Notes under the pieces: model-generated
The model's input: the letters and a program-made list of their open reading frames with translations, nothing else
What the model was told of the DNA's origin: nothing
Database searches by the model: none
Assembly: GCA_964437445.1 (NCBI GenBank)
Contig: CAYTGR010000004.1
Coordinates: 1 to 64,000, forward strand
DNA length: 64,000 bases
Direction: 5' to 3'
Origin: CAYTGR01 sp964437445
GTDB taxonomy: Bacteria > Chloroflexota > Anaerolineae > B4-G1 > SLSP01
Shown: one piece after another, positions 17,195 through 24,431 of the stretch
How positions within the stretch are numbered: position 1 is the stretch's first letter
Layout: each line of letters opens with the position of its first letter
Made by a program: the position numbers and the translations under genes

Positions 17195-18164
17195 CGAGCA
17201 GCGCCAGCACCAGCAACGTCGCCAGCATGATCAGTAGCGGCCAGTTAGCACGCAACGCAGCGGTTCGTTCGCGCCCGGTGAGCAGGAAGGGCGCCAGGTT
17301 GGCCGGCAGGTTGCTTTGATGGAGCCGCTGGCGGAAATCGGTGATATTGGCCGGGCGATCTTTGGGATGGAGGGCCAGGCCGGCCAAGAGAGCCTGTTCC
17401 AGCGCCGGGGGGACATGGGGGTTATAGATACGCGGGGGGACCAGCGCTTCGGGGTCCAGAAAACGTTCGCGCGCTGTGGCAGGCGAACGCCCCGTCAACA
17501 GGTGATAGAGCGTCGCGCTCAGCGCGTAGAGATCGCTGCGACTGTCGGTGTGGCTGTCATCGCTGCCGTATTGCTCCAACGGCGTGTAGGCAGCGGTGCC
17601 CCGTCCTTGCACGACGGTCACCGTGCGCGATTCATCGCTCGTCAGCAGCTTCACCAGGCCGAAATCCACCAGCTTGATCAATCCCGAAGGCGTCAGTTTG
17701 ATGTTGGACGGCTTGATATCGCGGTGCAGGATCGGCGGGTCCTGGGCGTGGAGATAGGCCAGCGCATCGCAGAGCTGGTCGGCCCAGCCCAGCACTTGAG
17801 CCTCATCTAAAAACTCGCCACGCTGGCGAGCTTCGTCCACCAGCTCACGCAGGTCGTGCCCGGGCACGAAGTCCATCACCAGGTATTCACGACCGTTCTC
17901 AGTGAAATAATCGGACACTTTGGGCAGATTGGGGTGGTCCAACCGGGCCAGCACTTCGGCCTCGCGCCGGAACTGCTCTTGCAGTTCGGATAGCAGGTCC
18001 GGGGTGACTTCGGGGTCGGGCGCGATCTCCTTGACGGCACAGACGCGGCCCGGCAGCAATCGGTCACTGGCGCGATAAACGGCTCCCATCCCGCCCTGCC
18101 CGATAGGAGCGACGATCTGGTAGCGCTGATGCAACACCACCTGAGGTTCCAGTAATCTTGCCAT
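17184..18164 (-). CDS. Membrane-anchored serine/threonine protein kinase
   Basis: 326-aa Hanks-type kinase. Gly loop IGQGGMGAVYRA, catalytic lysine in CAVKEI, HRDIKPSN catalytic loop (about residues 143-150), DFG. A C-terminal single membrane helix (about 306-324) comes right after the kinase fold, with no PASTA or other sensor domain outside. It is divergent from the FHA regulator and PP2C-like phosphatase genes, so these three likely form a phospho-relay set. Its 3' end overlaps the convergent GH3-like gene by 11 bp. Confidence 0.93.
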   Translation of the reverse strand: MARLLEPQVVLHQRYQIVAPIGQGGMGAVYRASDRLLPGRVCAVKEIAPDPEVTPDLLSELQEQFRREAEVLARLDHPNLPKVSDYFTENGREYLVMDFVPGHDLRELVDEARQRGEFLDEAQVLGWADQLCDALAYLHAQDPPILHRDIKPSNIKLTPSGLIKLVDFGLVKLLTSDESRTVTVVQGRGTAAYTPLEQYGSDDSHTDSRSDLYALSATLYHLLTGRSPATARERFLDPEALVPPRIYNPHVPPALEQALLAGLALHPKDRPANITDFRQRLHQSNLPANLAPFLLTGRERTAALRANWPLLIMLATLLVLALLVTP

Positions 18165-18191
18165 GGCCTTGCCTTTTTGCGGATCACCTTC

Positions 18192-18220
18192 ATAATAACA
18201 GGACTTGCACAGTCAGTCAA
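18192..18220 (-). promoter_or_regulatory. Promoter of the serine/threonine kinase
   Basis: Minus strand TTGACT (18215-18220), 17-nt spacer, TATTAT (18192-18197), about 27 nt upstream of the kinase ATG. Confidence 0.6.
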
Positions 18221-18268
18221 GTGATAGGCGTTTTCAGGCAGTCCTTGATACGCGGATGAGGTGGAGCG

Positions 18269-18925
18269 ATGGAACCGACCAACACACCCCTGGTGATCAT
18301 TTACGACGGCGCGCTGGCAGGGACCCGCTGGCCATTGGACAAAGAGACGGTCACGTTTGGGCGCGCCGCCGATTGCGATGTGGTCATTGCCGAGCGGCAA
18401 ATCTCGCGCTACCATGCCCGGCTGGAACGCGACGCGGAGGGCTACGTGTTGCGCGATCTGGGCAGTAAGAACGGCACCTTTGTCAATGGTGAGGCGGTCC
18501 ATGGGCAGCCCTATCACCTGCGCGATGGCGACGAAATCGCGCTGGCTAAGACGGTGCGGCTGGGCTTTGTGTCCGGGGAGGCGACGTTGCCGCTGGAAGA
18601 GGCCCTGCTGCCCATTTTGCCCCGACATGGCAACCTGGCGGTAGATGCTTCGTCCTGCCGGGTGCGGCTGGGGCGGGTGGAACTGGATCCGCCGCTCTCG
18701 CCCCCCCAATTTCGGCTCTTGGGGTTGCTGATGGAATCGGCGGGCCGGGTCGTCACGCGAGAAGAGGTGGCGCGCGAGATCTGGCCGGACGCCGTCGGCG
18801 GGATCACCGACCAGGCCGTGGACGCCCTGGTCTACCGGCTGCGGGAGCGGTTGGCTGAACTGAACCCCGACCACAACTATGTCGTCACGGTGCGCGGGCA
18901 CGGGTTCCGCTTTGAGCCGGATTGA
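18269..18925 (+). CDS. FHA domain plus OmpR-type winged-helix regulator
   Basis: 218 aa. An FHA phosphothreonine-binding domain (about residues 10-95; GRAADCDVVI, SRYHARLE, GSKNGTFVNG) is joined to a C-terminal PhoB/OmpR-type winged helix (about 125-215; LSPPQFRLLGLLM, YRLRERL, VRGHGFRFE). There is no receiver domain, so input is probably phosphothreonine on a partner, perhaps the divergent kinase. This EmbR-like logic (FHA plus DNA binding) is known from actinobacteria with a different domain order. The PP2C-like gene starts 8 nt downstream. Confidence 0.9.
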   Translation: MEPTNTPLVIIYDGALAGTRWPLDKETVTFGRAADCDVVIAERQISRYHARLERDAEGYVLRDLGSKNGTFVNGEAVHGQPYHLRDGDEIALAKTVRLGFVSGEATLPLEEALLPILPRHGNLAVDASSCRVRLGRVELDPPLSPPQFRLLGLLMESAGRVVTREEVAREIWPDAVGGITDQAVDALVYRLRERLAELNPDHNYVVTVRGHGFRFEPD

Positions 18926-18933
18926 GGTAGGGG

Positions 18934-19644
18934 ATGCAGCTCTCCATCGCGGTGGCGAAAGTAGATAAGTGGGGCGTCCGGCAGGGCGGTGACACGTTGG
19001 AGATGATTGAGCGGCCCGGCGGCGGGCTCTCATTCGTGCTGGCCGATGGACAGAGCTCCGGCCCCGGCGCGAAGGCCATCAGTATCTGGGTGGTGCGCAA
19101 AGTCGTGGCGGAGCTGGCCGAGGGTGTGCGCGACGGCGCGGCGGCCCGCGCCGCCAACGACGCGTTGTTTGCGCTGCGCGCCGGCAAAGTCTCGGCGACG
19201 CTGGTCATCCTCTCCGTAGACCTGACGACGCGGACGCTGGTCATCACGCGGGCCGGCGATCTGCCCGTCTATGTGCGCGATGCCACCGGAACGCTGCGCT
19301 GCCTGGTGAGCAAAGTGCCGCCACTGGGCTTCTACCGGCACGCCCGGCCGATGGTGGAACAGGTGCCCCTGGAGCCGGGCATGTTGGCCTGCGCTTTCAC
19401 CGATGGGCTGCATCACGCCGGCAGTCGCCGGGGAACTGCGCTGGATATCCCTGCAACCATCGCCGCGCTCTGGGCGGAGACGCCGACTGCGCAGGCGGTG
19501 GCCGACGGGTTGCTGGCGCGCGCTGTGGCCCTGGATGAGGGGCGTCCGGTGGATGACACAAGTATTGTGGTCCTGCACGCCGCCCCTGGCGAGCCGGACG
19601 GTCCGCGCCGGCTGTGGGTGGAGATGCCGATCCCGGAAGGATAA
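18934..19644 (+). CDS. PP2C/SpoIIE-like serine/threonine phosphatase
   Basis: 236 aa. The ADGQSSGPGAKAIS segment and C-terminal DDTSIVVL match the metal-binding motifs of SpoIIE/RsbX-type PP2C phosphatases (GDGxGSGxxA, DD.t...). FTDGLHHAG carries another acidic ligand. It probably reverses phosphorylation by the neighbouring kinase, or regulates an anti-sigma system. No anti-sigma gene is visible in the window. It is cotranscribed with the FHA regulator (8-nt gap). Confidence 0.85.
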   Translation: MQLSIAVAKVDKWGVRQGGDTLEMIERPGGGLSFVLADGQSSGPGAKAISIWVVRKVVAELAEGVRDGAAARAANDALFALRAGKVSATLVILSVDLTTRTLVITRAGDLPVYVRDATGTLRCLVSKVPPLGFYRHARPMVEQVPLEPGMLACAFTDGLHHAGSRRGTALDIPATIAALWAETPTAQAVADGLLARAVALDEGRPVDDTSIVVLHAAPGEPDGPRRLWVEMPIPEG

Positions 19645-19655
19645 AGAATCGGCGG

Positions 19656-19715
19656 GTCGTGTTGTGCTTGAGCGCGGTTCAAGACGGCGCTAAAGCGCCT
19701 TATTACGAGCACGTT
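19656..19715. repeat. Degenerate copy of double-hairpin element A
   Basis: Contains CTTGAGCGCG and the perfect hairpin GGCGCTAAAGCGCC, with TCGT/ACGA near the ends in place of the GTAGT/ACTAC outer stem. Intergenic, between the phosphatase and TrkA-type genes. Confidence 0.5.
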
Positions 19716-19740
19716 ATTTCTTGCTGACTCGTTGACTCGT

Positions 19741-20826
19741 ATGCGACGCTCTCATTACTGGCATGCCTGGACTCGTGATACGGTGCTGCTCTTCCGGCAG
19801 TTCCGGGGGACCCTGCTGGTCTTTACCCTGATTCTGACCAGCGGGCTGATACTGTTGACGCAGTTCTACGTCCACCCGGAGACCGGAGCGCGGGTGGATT
19901 GGGGCGAGGCGCTTTACGCTACCTTAGGGCTGATCGTTTTCCAACCCTCCTTGCCTTTTCCGCAGGCCTGGGGGTTACGGTTGTTTTACATTGTGGTGCC
20001 CCTGGTCGGGTTGGGGGCCGTTTTGGATGGCGTGGTCCGTTTCACCACGGCCTTCCTGCACCGGACGGAGCACAAGGAGGCATGGCAAATGGCGCTGGCA
20101 TCTACCTACAGCAACCATGTGGTCATTTGCGGGTTGGGGCGCGTTGGCTTTCGGGTCATGCAGCAATTGCTGGACCTGGGGGAAGAGATTGTCGCTGTGG
20201 AGCGCAAGCCCGATAGCCGCTTTGTAGAACAGGCGCGGGCGTTGGATGTGCCGGTGATCATTGGCGATGCCCGCGAGCCCTTCTGGCTGGAAAAGGCCGG
20301 CGTGGAGCGCGCGGCCGCGCTCATCGCCTGTACCGAGGACGATTTGACGAACCTGGACATCGCGTTAGATGCGCGCCGCCGCAATCCGCAAATCAAGGCA
20401 GTCGTGCGGATGTTTGATCCCAACCTGGCCGAAAAGGTCAAGGACGGCTTCAATATCTCCGCTGTGTACAGCACCTCGGCGCTCTCGGCCCCCTTTTTCG
20501 TCGCGGCGGCGACCCAGCGCTCCATTGAGCAGACGCTCTCGGCCGGTGAGACTATGGTGAGTGTGGCGCGTTTCACCGCGCGGGCCGGGACGCCCGCCGC
20601 CGGTAAGACGGTAGCCGAAGTGGAGACGCTAACCGGCGCGCAAGTGATTTTCATCCGTACCCCCGATCATAAGGTGACCTGGAACCCTTCAGCCGAGACT
20701 GTCATTGTGCCTGGAATGCGGGTGGCGCTGGCCGGCTCGTTGGAGTCGGCGCAGGCGATTGCGGCGTTACAGCGCCCAAAAGAGCCCGTGCGGTTTTCGT
20801 TTTCGTGGCGGCGCAAGAAGGGGTGA
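19741..20826 (+). CDS. TrkA/RCK domain potassium channel-like membrane protein
   Basis: 361 aa. Two membrane helices (about 20-40 and 75-97) flank a possible pore region. An RCK/TrkA-N NAD-binding domain follows (about 120-240; VVICGLGRVGFRVMQQL, the second strand ending AVERK), then a TrkA-C domain (about 265-345). The pore loop reads YATLGLIVFQPSLPF and lacks the K+ filter TxGYG, so ion selectivity is uncertain. The ATG at 19741 is preferred over TTG 19732; neither has a strong ribosome site. Its stop overlaps the next start (TGATG). Confidence 0.83.
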   Translation: MRRSHYWHAWTRDTVLLFRQFRGTLLVFTLILTSGLILLTQFYVHPETGARVDWGEALYATLGLIVFQPSLPFPQAWGLRLFYIVVPLVGLGAVLDGVVRFTTAFLHRTEHKEAWQMALASTYSNHVVICGLGRVGFRVMQQLLDLGEEIVAVERKPDSRFVEQARALDVPVIIGDAREPFWLEKAGVERAAALIACTEDDLTNLDIALDARRRNPQIKAVVRMFDPNLAEKVKDGFNISAVYSTSALSAPFFVAAATQRSIEQTLSAGETMVSVARFTARAGTPAAGKTVAEVETLTGAQVIFIRTPDHKVTWNPSAETVIVPGMRVALAGSLESAQAIAALQRPKEPVRFSFSWRRKKG

Positions 20827-21188
20827 TGCGTCACGGGATGATCGGCGTGGTGGGTCCCTGTTCCTCCGGCAAATCCACGCTTGTGCGGGCGCTGCGGGCA
20901 CGCGGCTATGCGGCCAAAGAAATCCGGCAGGAACATTCGGCGGCCCCGACGATGTGGCAACGGCTCGCCCGGCCTGAGCGGTTGATTTATCTGGATGTGG
21001 ACCCCTTTGTCGCGGCGCAGCGCGAAGGGTTGACCGAGCCACCTTCCTGGTGGGCCGACGAGCGTGACTTCCGGCTGGCCCACGCCCGCGCCCATTGCGA
21101 TCTCTACGTGGATACGACGGCCCTGACGCCGGAGGAGATTCTGGCGCGGGTGGTGGGGTTCCTGGAGGGCGTGGAACGTGAAGCGTGA
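20826..21188 (+). CDS. Small P-loop NTPase/kinase-like protein
   Basis: 120 aa. Walker A GPCSSGKST at residues about 7-15; a later DVDP and ADERDFRLAHA region resembles small nucleotide or nicotinamide-type kinases, but I cannot name a substrate. The ATG at 20826 overlaps the TrkA-type stop, with GAAGGGG upstream. The last codons and the stop (REA, TGA) are read out of the adjoining 7-bp repeat array, so the C-terminus may have been reset by repeat insertion. Confidence 0.78.
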   Translation: MRHGMIGVVGPCSSGKSTLVRALRARGYAAKEIRQEHSAAPTMWQRLARPERLIYLDVDPFVAAQREGLTEPPSWWADERDFRLAHARAHCDLYVDTTALTPEEILARVVGFLEGVEREA

Positions 21189-21267
21189 AACGTGAAGCGT
21201 GAAACGTGAAGCGTGAAACGTGAAACGTGAAACGTCAAACGTGAAACGTGAAGCGTGAAGCGTCAAA
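21177..21267 (+). repeat. Heptamer array (CGTGAAR) x13
   Basis: Thirteen contiguous 7-bp units with perfect phase: CGTGAAG or CGTGAAA, twice CGTCAAA. It overlaps the 3' end of the P-loop gene and supplies its stop codon. Confidence 0.95.
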
Positions 21268-21345
21268 CGGAATACGTAACATGCAATAACGAACTGTAAA
21301 CCATCACGCTTGGGGAATCCCCGTTCCTGTTGAGGAGGGCTTGCT

Positions 21346-21918
21346 ATGCCTGAGAATCGCGTTCTGTTGACTGTGACGGTGCCAACCGGGCCGTGTGTGC
21401 GGGTGGTGCAGGGCGATCTGACGGCTGAGGTCGTGGATGCCATCGTCAACGCGGCGAACGGCTATCTGGCGCACGGCGGTGGGGTGGCCGGGGCGATTGT
21501 GCGGCGCGGCGGCGAGATCATCCAGCAGGAGAGCGATGCCTGGGTGCAGGCGCACGGTCCCGTCCCGACGGGCAGCGCCGCGCTCACCGGCGGGGGACGG
21601 CTGCCGGCGCGCTACGTCATCCACGCCGTCGGGCCAATCTGGCAGGGTCGCGGCGACGAGCCGGCGCTGCTGCGCGCCGCCGTCCAGGCGGCATTAGCGT
21701 TGGCCGAGGCGCACGGGTTGCACTCCATTTCTATCCCGGCGCTCTCCTCCGGCATTTTCGGCTTCCCCAAGCCGTTAGCCGCGCAAGTGATCTGGGAGGC
21801 GGTGCTGGACTATTTGCATGAGCATCCCCAGACTTCCTTACAGGAGATCCGTTTCTGCAATATTGACGAGTTGACGGCGCGGCTGTTTTATGAAGAGGGG
21901 CTCAGACGTAAAACGTGA
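21346..21918 (+). CDS. Macro domain protein (ADP-ribose binding/hydrolysis)
   Basis: 190 aa, essentially a single macro domain. QGDLTAEVVDAIVNAANGYLAHGGGVAGAI is the adenine/ribose-binding start (about residues 25-55; Asn-Ala-Ala-Asn and GGGVAGAI loops), and ALSSGIFGFP is the phosphate loop. It probably removes ADP-ribose or deacetylates O-acetyl-ADP-ribose. GAGGAGGGC precedes the ATG. The last residues (RRKT, stop) come from a heptamer array. Confidence 0.93.
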   Translation: MPENRVLLTVTVPTGPCVRVVQGDLTAEVVDAIVNAANGYLAHGGGVAGAIVRRGGEIIQQESDAWVQAHGPVPTGSAALTGGGRLPARYVIHAVGPIWQGRGDEPALLRAAVQAALALAEAHGLHSISIPALSSGIFGFPKPLAAQVIWEAVLDYLHEHPQTSLQEIRFCNIDELTARLFYEEGLRRKT

Positions 21919-21976
21919 AACGTGAAGCGTGAAGCGTGGGATGTGAAGCGTGAAACGTGGTCTGTGGTCCGTGGTC
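21907..21976 (+). repeat. Heptamer array switching from CGTGAAR to YGTGGTC, 10 units
   Basis: Ten contiguous 7-bp units: CGTAAAA, CGTGAAA, CGTGAAG twice, CGTGGGA, TGTGAAG, CGTGAAA, CGTGGTC, TGTGGTC, CGTGGTC. The unit changes but phase is kept. The macro-domain stop codon lies in unit 2. Confidence 0.93.
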
Positions 21977-21995
21977 TTTTATAAGGAGTGTGAAC

Positions 21996-22673
21996 GTGCC
22001 TCATACTATCTCTCTGTTTGATGTCATCGGCCCGGTGATGGTGGGGCCGTCCAGTTCGCACACGGCGGGCGCGGTGCGGCTGGGGCAGATCGGACGGGCC
22101 GTGCTTGGCGCGCCGCCGGAAGAGGCGCGGTTGGAGCTCCATGGCTCCTTTGCGTTGACCGGGCGGGGGCACGGTACCGACCGGGCACTCATCGCCGGAC
22201 TGCTGGGCCTGGCCGCCGATGATGAGCGGATCCGCGACAGTCTGGCTCTGGCCGAGGCGGCCGGGCTGCGGGTGCAGTTTGCGGAAGTGGACCTTGGCGG
22301 AGACGCGCATCCCAACTCAGTGCGGATGACGCTGCGGGCCGGCGCCCAGACGGTGACGCTGAGCGGCGCTTCTGTTGGTGGCGGACAGGTGGAGGTGACC
22401 GAGGTGCAGGGCTATGCGCTCTCGTTCAGCGGGGCCTACGATACGCTGCTGGTCATTGCCGAAGACCGCCCCGGCACCATTAACACCATCACCGGCTGGC
22501 TGGGAGGGCACGGGATCAACGTCGCTTTCCTGCGGGTGGGGCGCGAGCGGCGTGGCGGCGAGGCCATCATGATTGTGGAAACCGACGATCCGATCCCAGA
22601 GCCGATTGTGGCCGGGATTGCTACCTTCCCCTGGGTCCGCTGGGTGCGGAAAGTGGACCGGATGCAGGGTTGA
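21996..22673 (+). CDS. sdaAB: L-serine dehydratase beta subunit
   Basis: 225 aa. Beta subunit of the iron-sulfur L-serine dehydratase, which converts serine to pyruvate and ammonia. It has the serine dehydratase beta domain (FDVIGPVMVGPSSSHTAGAVRLG) and a C-terminal ACT regulatory domain (about 150-222; LLVIAEDRPGTINTITGWLGGHGINVAFLRVGR). The GTG at 21996 follows AAGGAG by 7 nt; the in-frame upstream extension reads through the heptamer array and is rejected. The alpha subunit gene follows. Confidence 0.92.
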   Translation: MPHTISLFDVIGPVMVGPSSSHTAGAVRLGQIGRAVLGAPPEEARLELHGSFALTGRGHGTDRALIAGLLGLAADDERIRDSLALAEAAGLRVQFAEVDLGGDAHPNSVRMTLRAGAQTVTLSGASVGGGQVEVTEVQGYALSFSGAYDTLLVIAEDRPGTINTITGWLGGHGINVAFLRVGRERRGGEAIMIVETDDPIPEPIVAGIATFPWVRWVRKVDRMQG

Positions 22674-22719
22674 GGGCACAGGAGCAGGGGAGATGCAAAA
22701 AGCCGCTGCGTTGCAGCGG

Positions 22720-22751
22720 TTCAGCATCTCAGCGTTTCAGGGTCTCAGTCC
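22720..22751 (+). repeat. Octamer array YTCAGSRT-like, 4 units
   Basis: TTCAGCAT, CTCAGCGT, TTCAGGGT, CTCAGTCC: period 8, in the space between sdaAB and sdaAA. Confidence 0.7.
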
Positions 22752-22753
22752 AG

Positions 22754-22795
22754 GTTTGTGGTCAGGCGCTTGAGCCCCATTTTTAGCGCGCCCGG
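22754..22795. repeat. Degenerate element A, sdaAB-sdaAA space
   Basis: GTTTGTGGTCAGGCGCTTGAG matches the left half of copy 1 with one change (shown here as 20 of its bases plus one); the right half (TTTTTAGCGCGC) is decayed. Confidence 0.55.
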
Positions 22796-22847
22796 GGGTT
22801 CAATCTGGCTGAAATGGCTGATTGCTGACGGCTATCTGGAGGTCTAC

Positions 22848-23720
22848 GTGTGGGACAGCATGGCGGAGTGGGTGAGCGCAGCGGAGACGGCCGGGACGCC
22901 GCTGTGGGAACTGGCGTTGCGCGCCGAGATGGAGTTGCAGGGGGGGCCGGCCGCGGCCTTGCAGGAGCGGATGCAGCGCCGTCTGGAGGTGATGCGGCGC
23001 AGCGTGGAGCAGGGGCTGGCGCAGCCGGTCCGCTCGGTCAGCGGCTTGAGCGGCGGGACGGCATACCAGTTCACGCGCTGGCTGGCGGAGCATGAGCCGC
23101 TGACCGGCCCCTGGTTGAGCCGGGCGGTGGCGCGCGCGCTGGCGGTGGGGGAGGTCAACGCCGGGATGGGCCGGATTGTGGCGACGCCGACGGCCGGTTC
23201 GGCGGGCATCCTGCCGGCGGTGCTGCTGACTTTGCAGGAGGCGCGCGGCTACAGCGACGCGCAGCTGGTGGCGGCGTTGTTCACCGCCGGGGGCATCGGC
23301 GCGGTGATCGTGCGGCGGGCCTCGGTCTCCGGGGCGGCGGGTGGCTGCCAGGCGGAGACTGGGAGCGCGGCGGCGATGGCGGCCGGGGCCGCCGTGGAAC
23401 TGCTCGGCGGGCGCCCGGCGCAAACCGCGCACGCGGTGGCGATGGCGCTCAAGAATATGCTGGGCCTGGTCTGCGATCCGGTAGCGGGATTGGTGGAAAT
23501 CCCCTGCGTCAAGCGCAATGTCGGGGCGGTCGCGCAGGCGTTTGTGGCCGTGGAGCTGGCGTTAGCGGGTGTGACCAGCGCCATCCCGGCCGATGAAGTG
23601 ATTGATGCCATGGCGCAGATCGGGCGGCGGATGGATGAACGCTTCCGTGAGACGGCCCAGGGCGGGTTGGCGGCGACGCCGACGGGGAAACGGCTGGCGG
23701 CCAGGCTGCGGGAAACGTAG
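22848..23720 (+). CDS. sdaAA: L-serine dehydratase alpha subunit
   Basis: 290-aa catalytic subunit binding the [4Fe-4S] cluster. Cysteines occur in GCQAETGSA, VCDPVAG and EIPCVKRN, the expected ligand pattern. Substrate-binding stretches ATPTAGSAGILPAVL and SVSGAAGGC are intact. The GTG at 22848 has GGAGGT 5 nt upstream. An in-frame ATG at 22758 would translate through repeat element A. The leader holds heptamers CTGATTG, CTGACGG, CTATCTG just before the ribosome site, like the tldD leader. Confidence 0.92.
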   Translation: MWDSMAEWVSAAETAGTPLWELALRAEMELQGGPAAALQERMQRRLEVMRRSVEQGLAQPVRSVSGLSGGTAYQFTRWLAEHEPLTGPWLSRAVARALAVGEVNAGMGRIVATPTAGSAGILPAVLLTLQEARGYSDAQLVAALFTAGGIGAVIVRRASVSGAAGGCQAETGSAAAMAAGAAVELLGGRPAQTAHAVAMALKNMLGLVCDPVAGLVEIPCVKRNVGAVAQAFVAVELALAGVTSAIPADEVIDAMAQIGRRMDERFRETAQGGLAATPTGKRLAARLRET

Positions 23721-23729
23721 CGCCGGGCG

Positions 23730-24287
23730 TCAGGTCTGTGCCTGCGGGCGGGCGCTGCCTGTCGTGGCTTTTTTCAACCACTCCAGAATTTTGGTGGCCA
23801 GGGTGTCGCGCGTGCGGTAGTTGACCTCCCAGATCGTCACCGGTGCCAACCGCTTGAAGACATCGCCCTCCGGGTGGGGTTTGGCGATAATCGTGCCGAG
23901 CACCACCGCCGGGCCTAAAATGAGCTCCATGAGGGCCTGCCGGAACCGGGGTGAGAGCAATTCCATCTTGCCGATCTCATCCACAATGACGATTTGGCCG
24001 GCTGCCGCGGCTTGCTGTAAGGCGGCCACACCCACCCGCTCCAGGACGGCCAGATCCACCCCATACCGGCCCACCTGCGGCACTTTCGGTCCCCGCAAGT
24101 CTTTGTGGGAGAGCACGGCGCTCTGCCCATCCAGGGTGATCAGCTGGAAGCCCTTGCGCCCTCCTGGTCCGGCGATCTCTTGCGTGTAGAAGCCGCCGGC
24201 GCGGTCGCCCAGAGTCTCCACCACCTGGCGGATGAGGGTGGTCTTGCCGATGCCCGGATCGCCGGTCAATAACAAAGTTTTGCCCAT
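23730..24287 (-). CDS. THEP1-type nucleoside-triphosphatase
   Basis: 185-aa P-loop NTPase of the THEP1/NTPase_1 family, hydrolysing ATP/GTP or other NTPs. Walker A GDPGIGKTT (about residues 8-16), Walker B IVIVDEIGKMEL, and the family's GGFYTQEI and GTIIAKPHP motifs. ATG at 24287 follows GAGGAAACA; in-frame upstream sequence from 24344 is unconserved. It is convergent with sdaAA, 9 nt apart. Confidence 0.9.
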   Translation of the reverse strand: MGKTLLLTGDPGIGKTTLIRQVVETLGDRAGGFYTQEIAGPGGRKGFQLITLDGQSAVLSHKDLRGPKVPQVGRYGVDLAVLERVGVAALQQAAAAGQIVIVDEIGKMELLSPRFRQALMELILGPAVVLGTIIAKPHPEGDVFKRLAPVTIWEVNYRTRDTLATKILEWLKKATTGSARPQAQT

Positions 24288-24371
24288 TTGTTTCCTCGGA
24301 AAGGGGCGAATAGTGAGCAGGCCATAGAGCGGGCAAGGGGGCATCTGTATTCACCGGTTCCTATTCGCCAA

Positions 24372-24399
24372 TTGTTCAAATCGTCATCAGCAGTATAAT
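24372..24399 (+). promoter_or_regulatory. Promoter of the UDP-glucuronate decarboxylase gene
   Basis: TTGTTC (24372-24377), 16-nt spacer, TATAAT (24394-24399); AAGGAGG follows at 24418. Confidence 0.55.
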
Positions 24400-24431
24400 C
24401 CTTTCACCTGAACTGGCAAGGAGGCATGGTT

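Noticed and set aside
21177..21267. CRISPR-like array
   Set aside because: Units are 7 bp with no spacers and no cas genes nearby.
20667..21449. Minus-strand frame with repeated SRFTFHASRFT-like residues
   Set aside because: The repeats are the CGTGAAR array translated backwards; the rest overlaps real genes.
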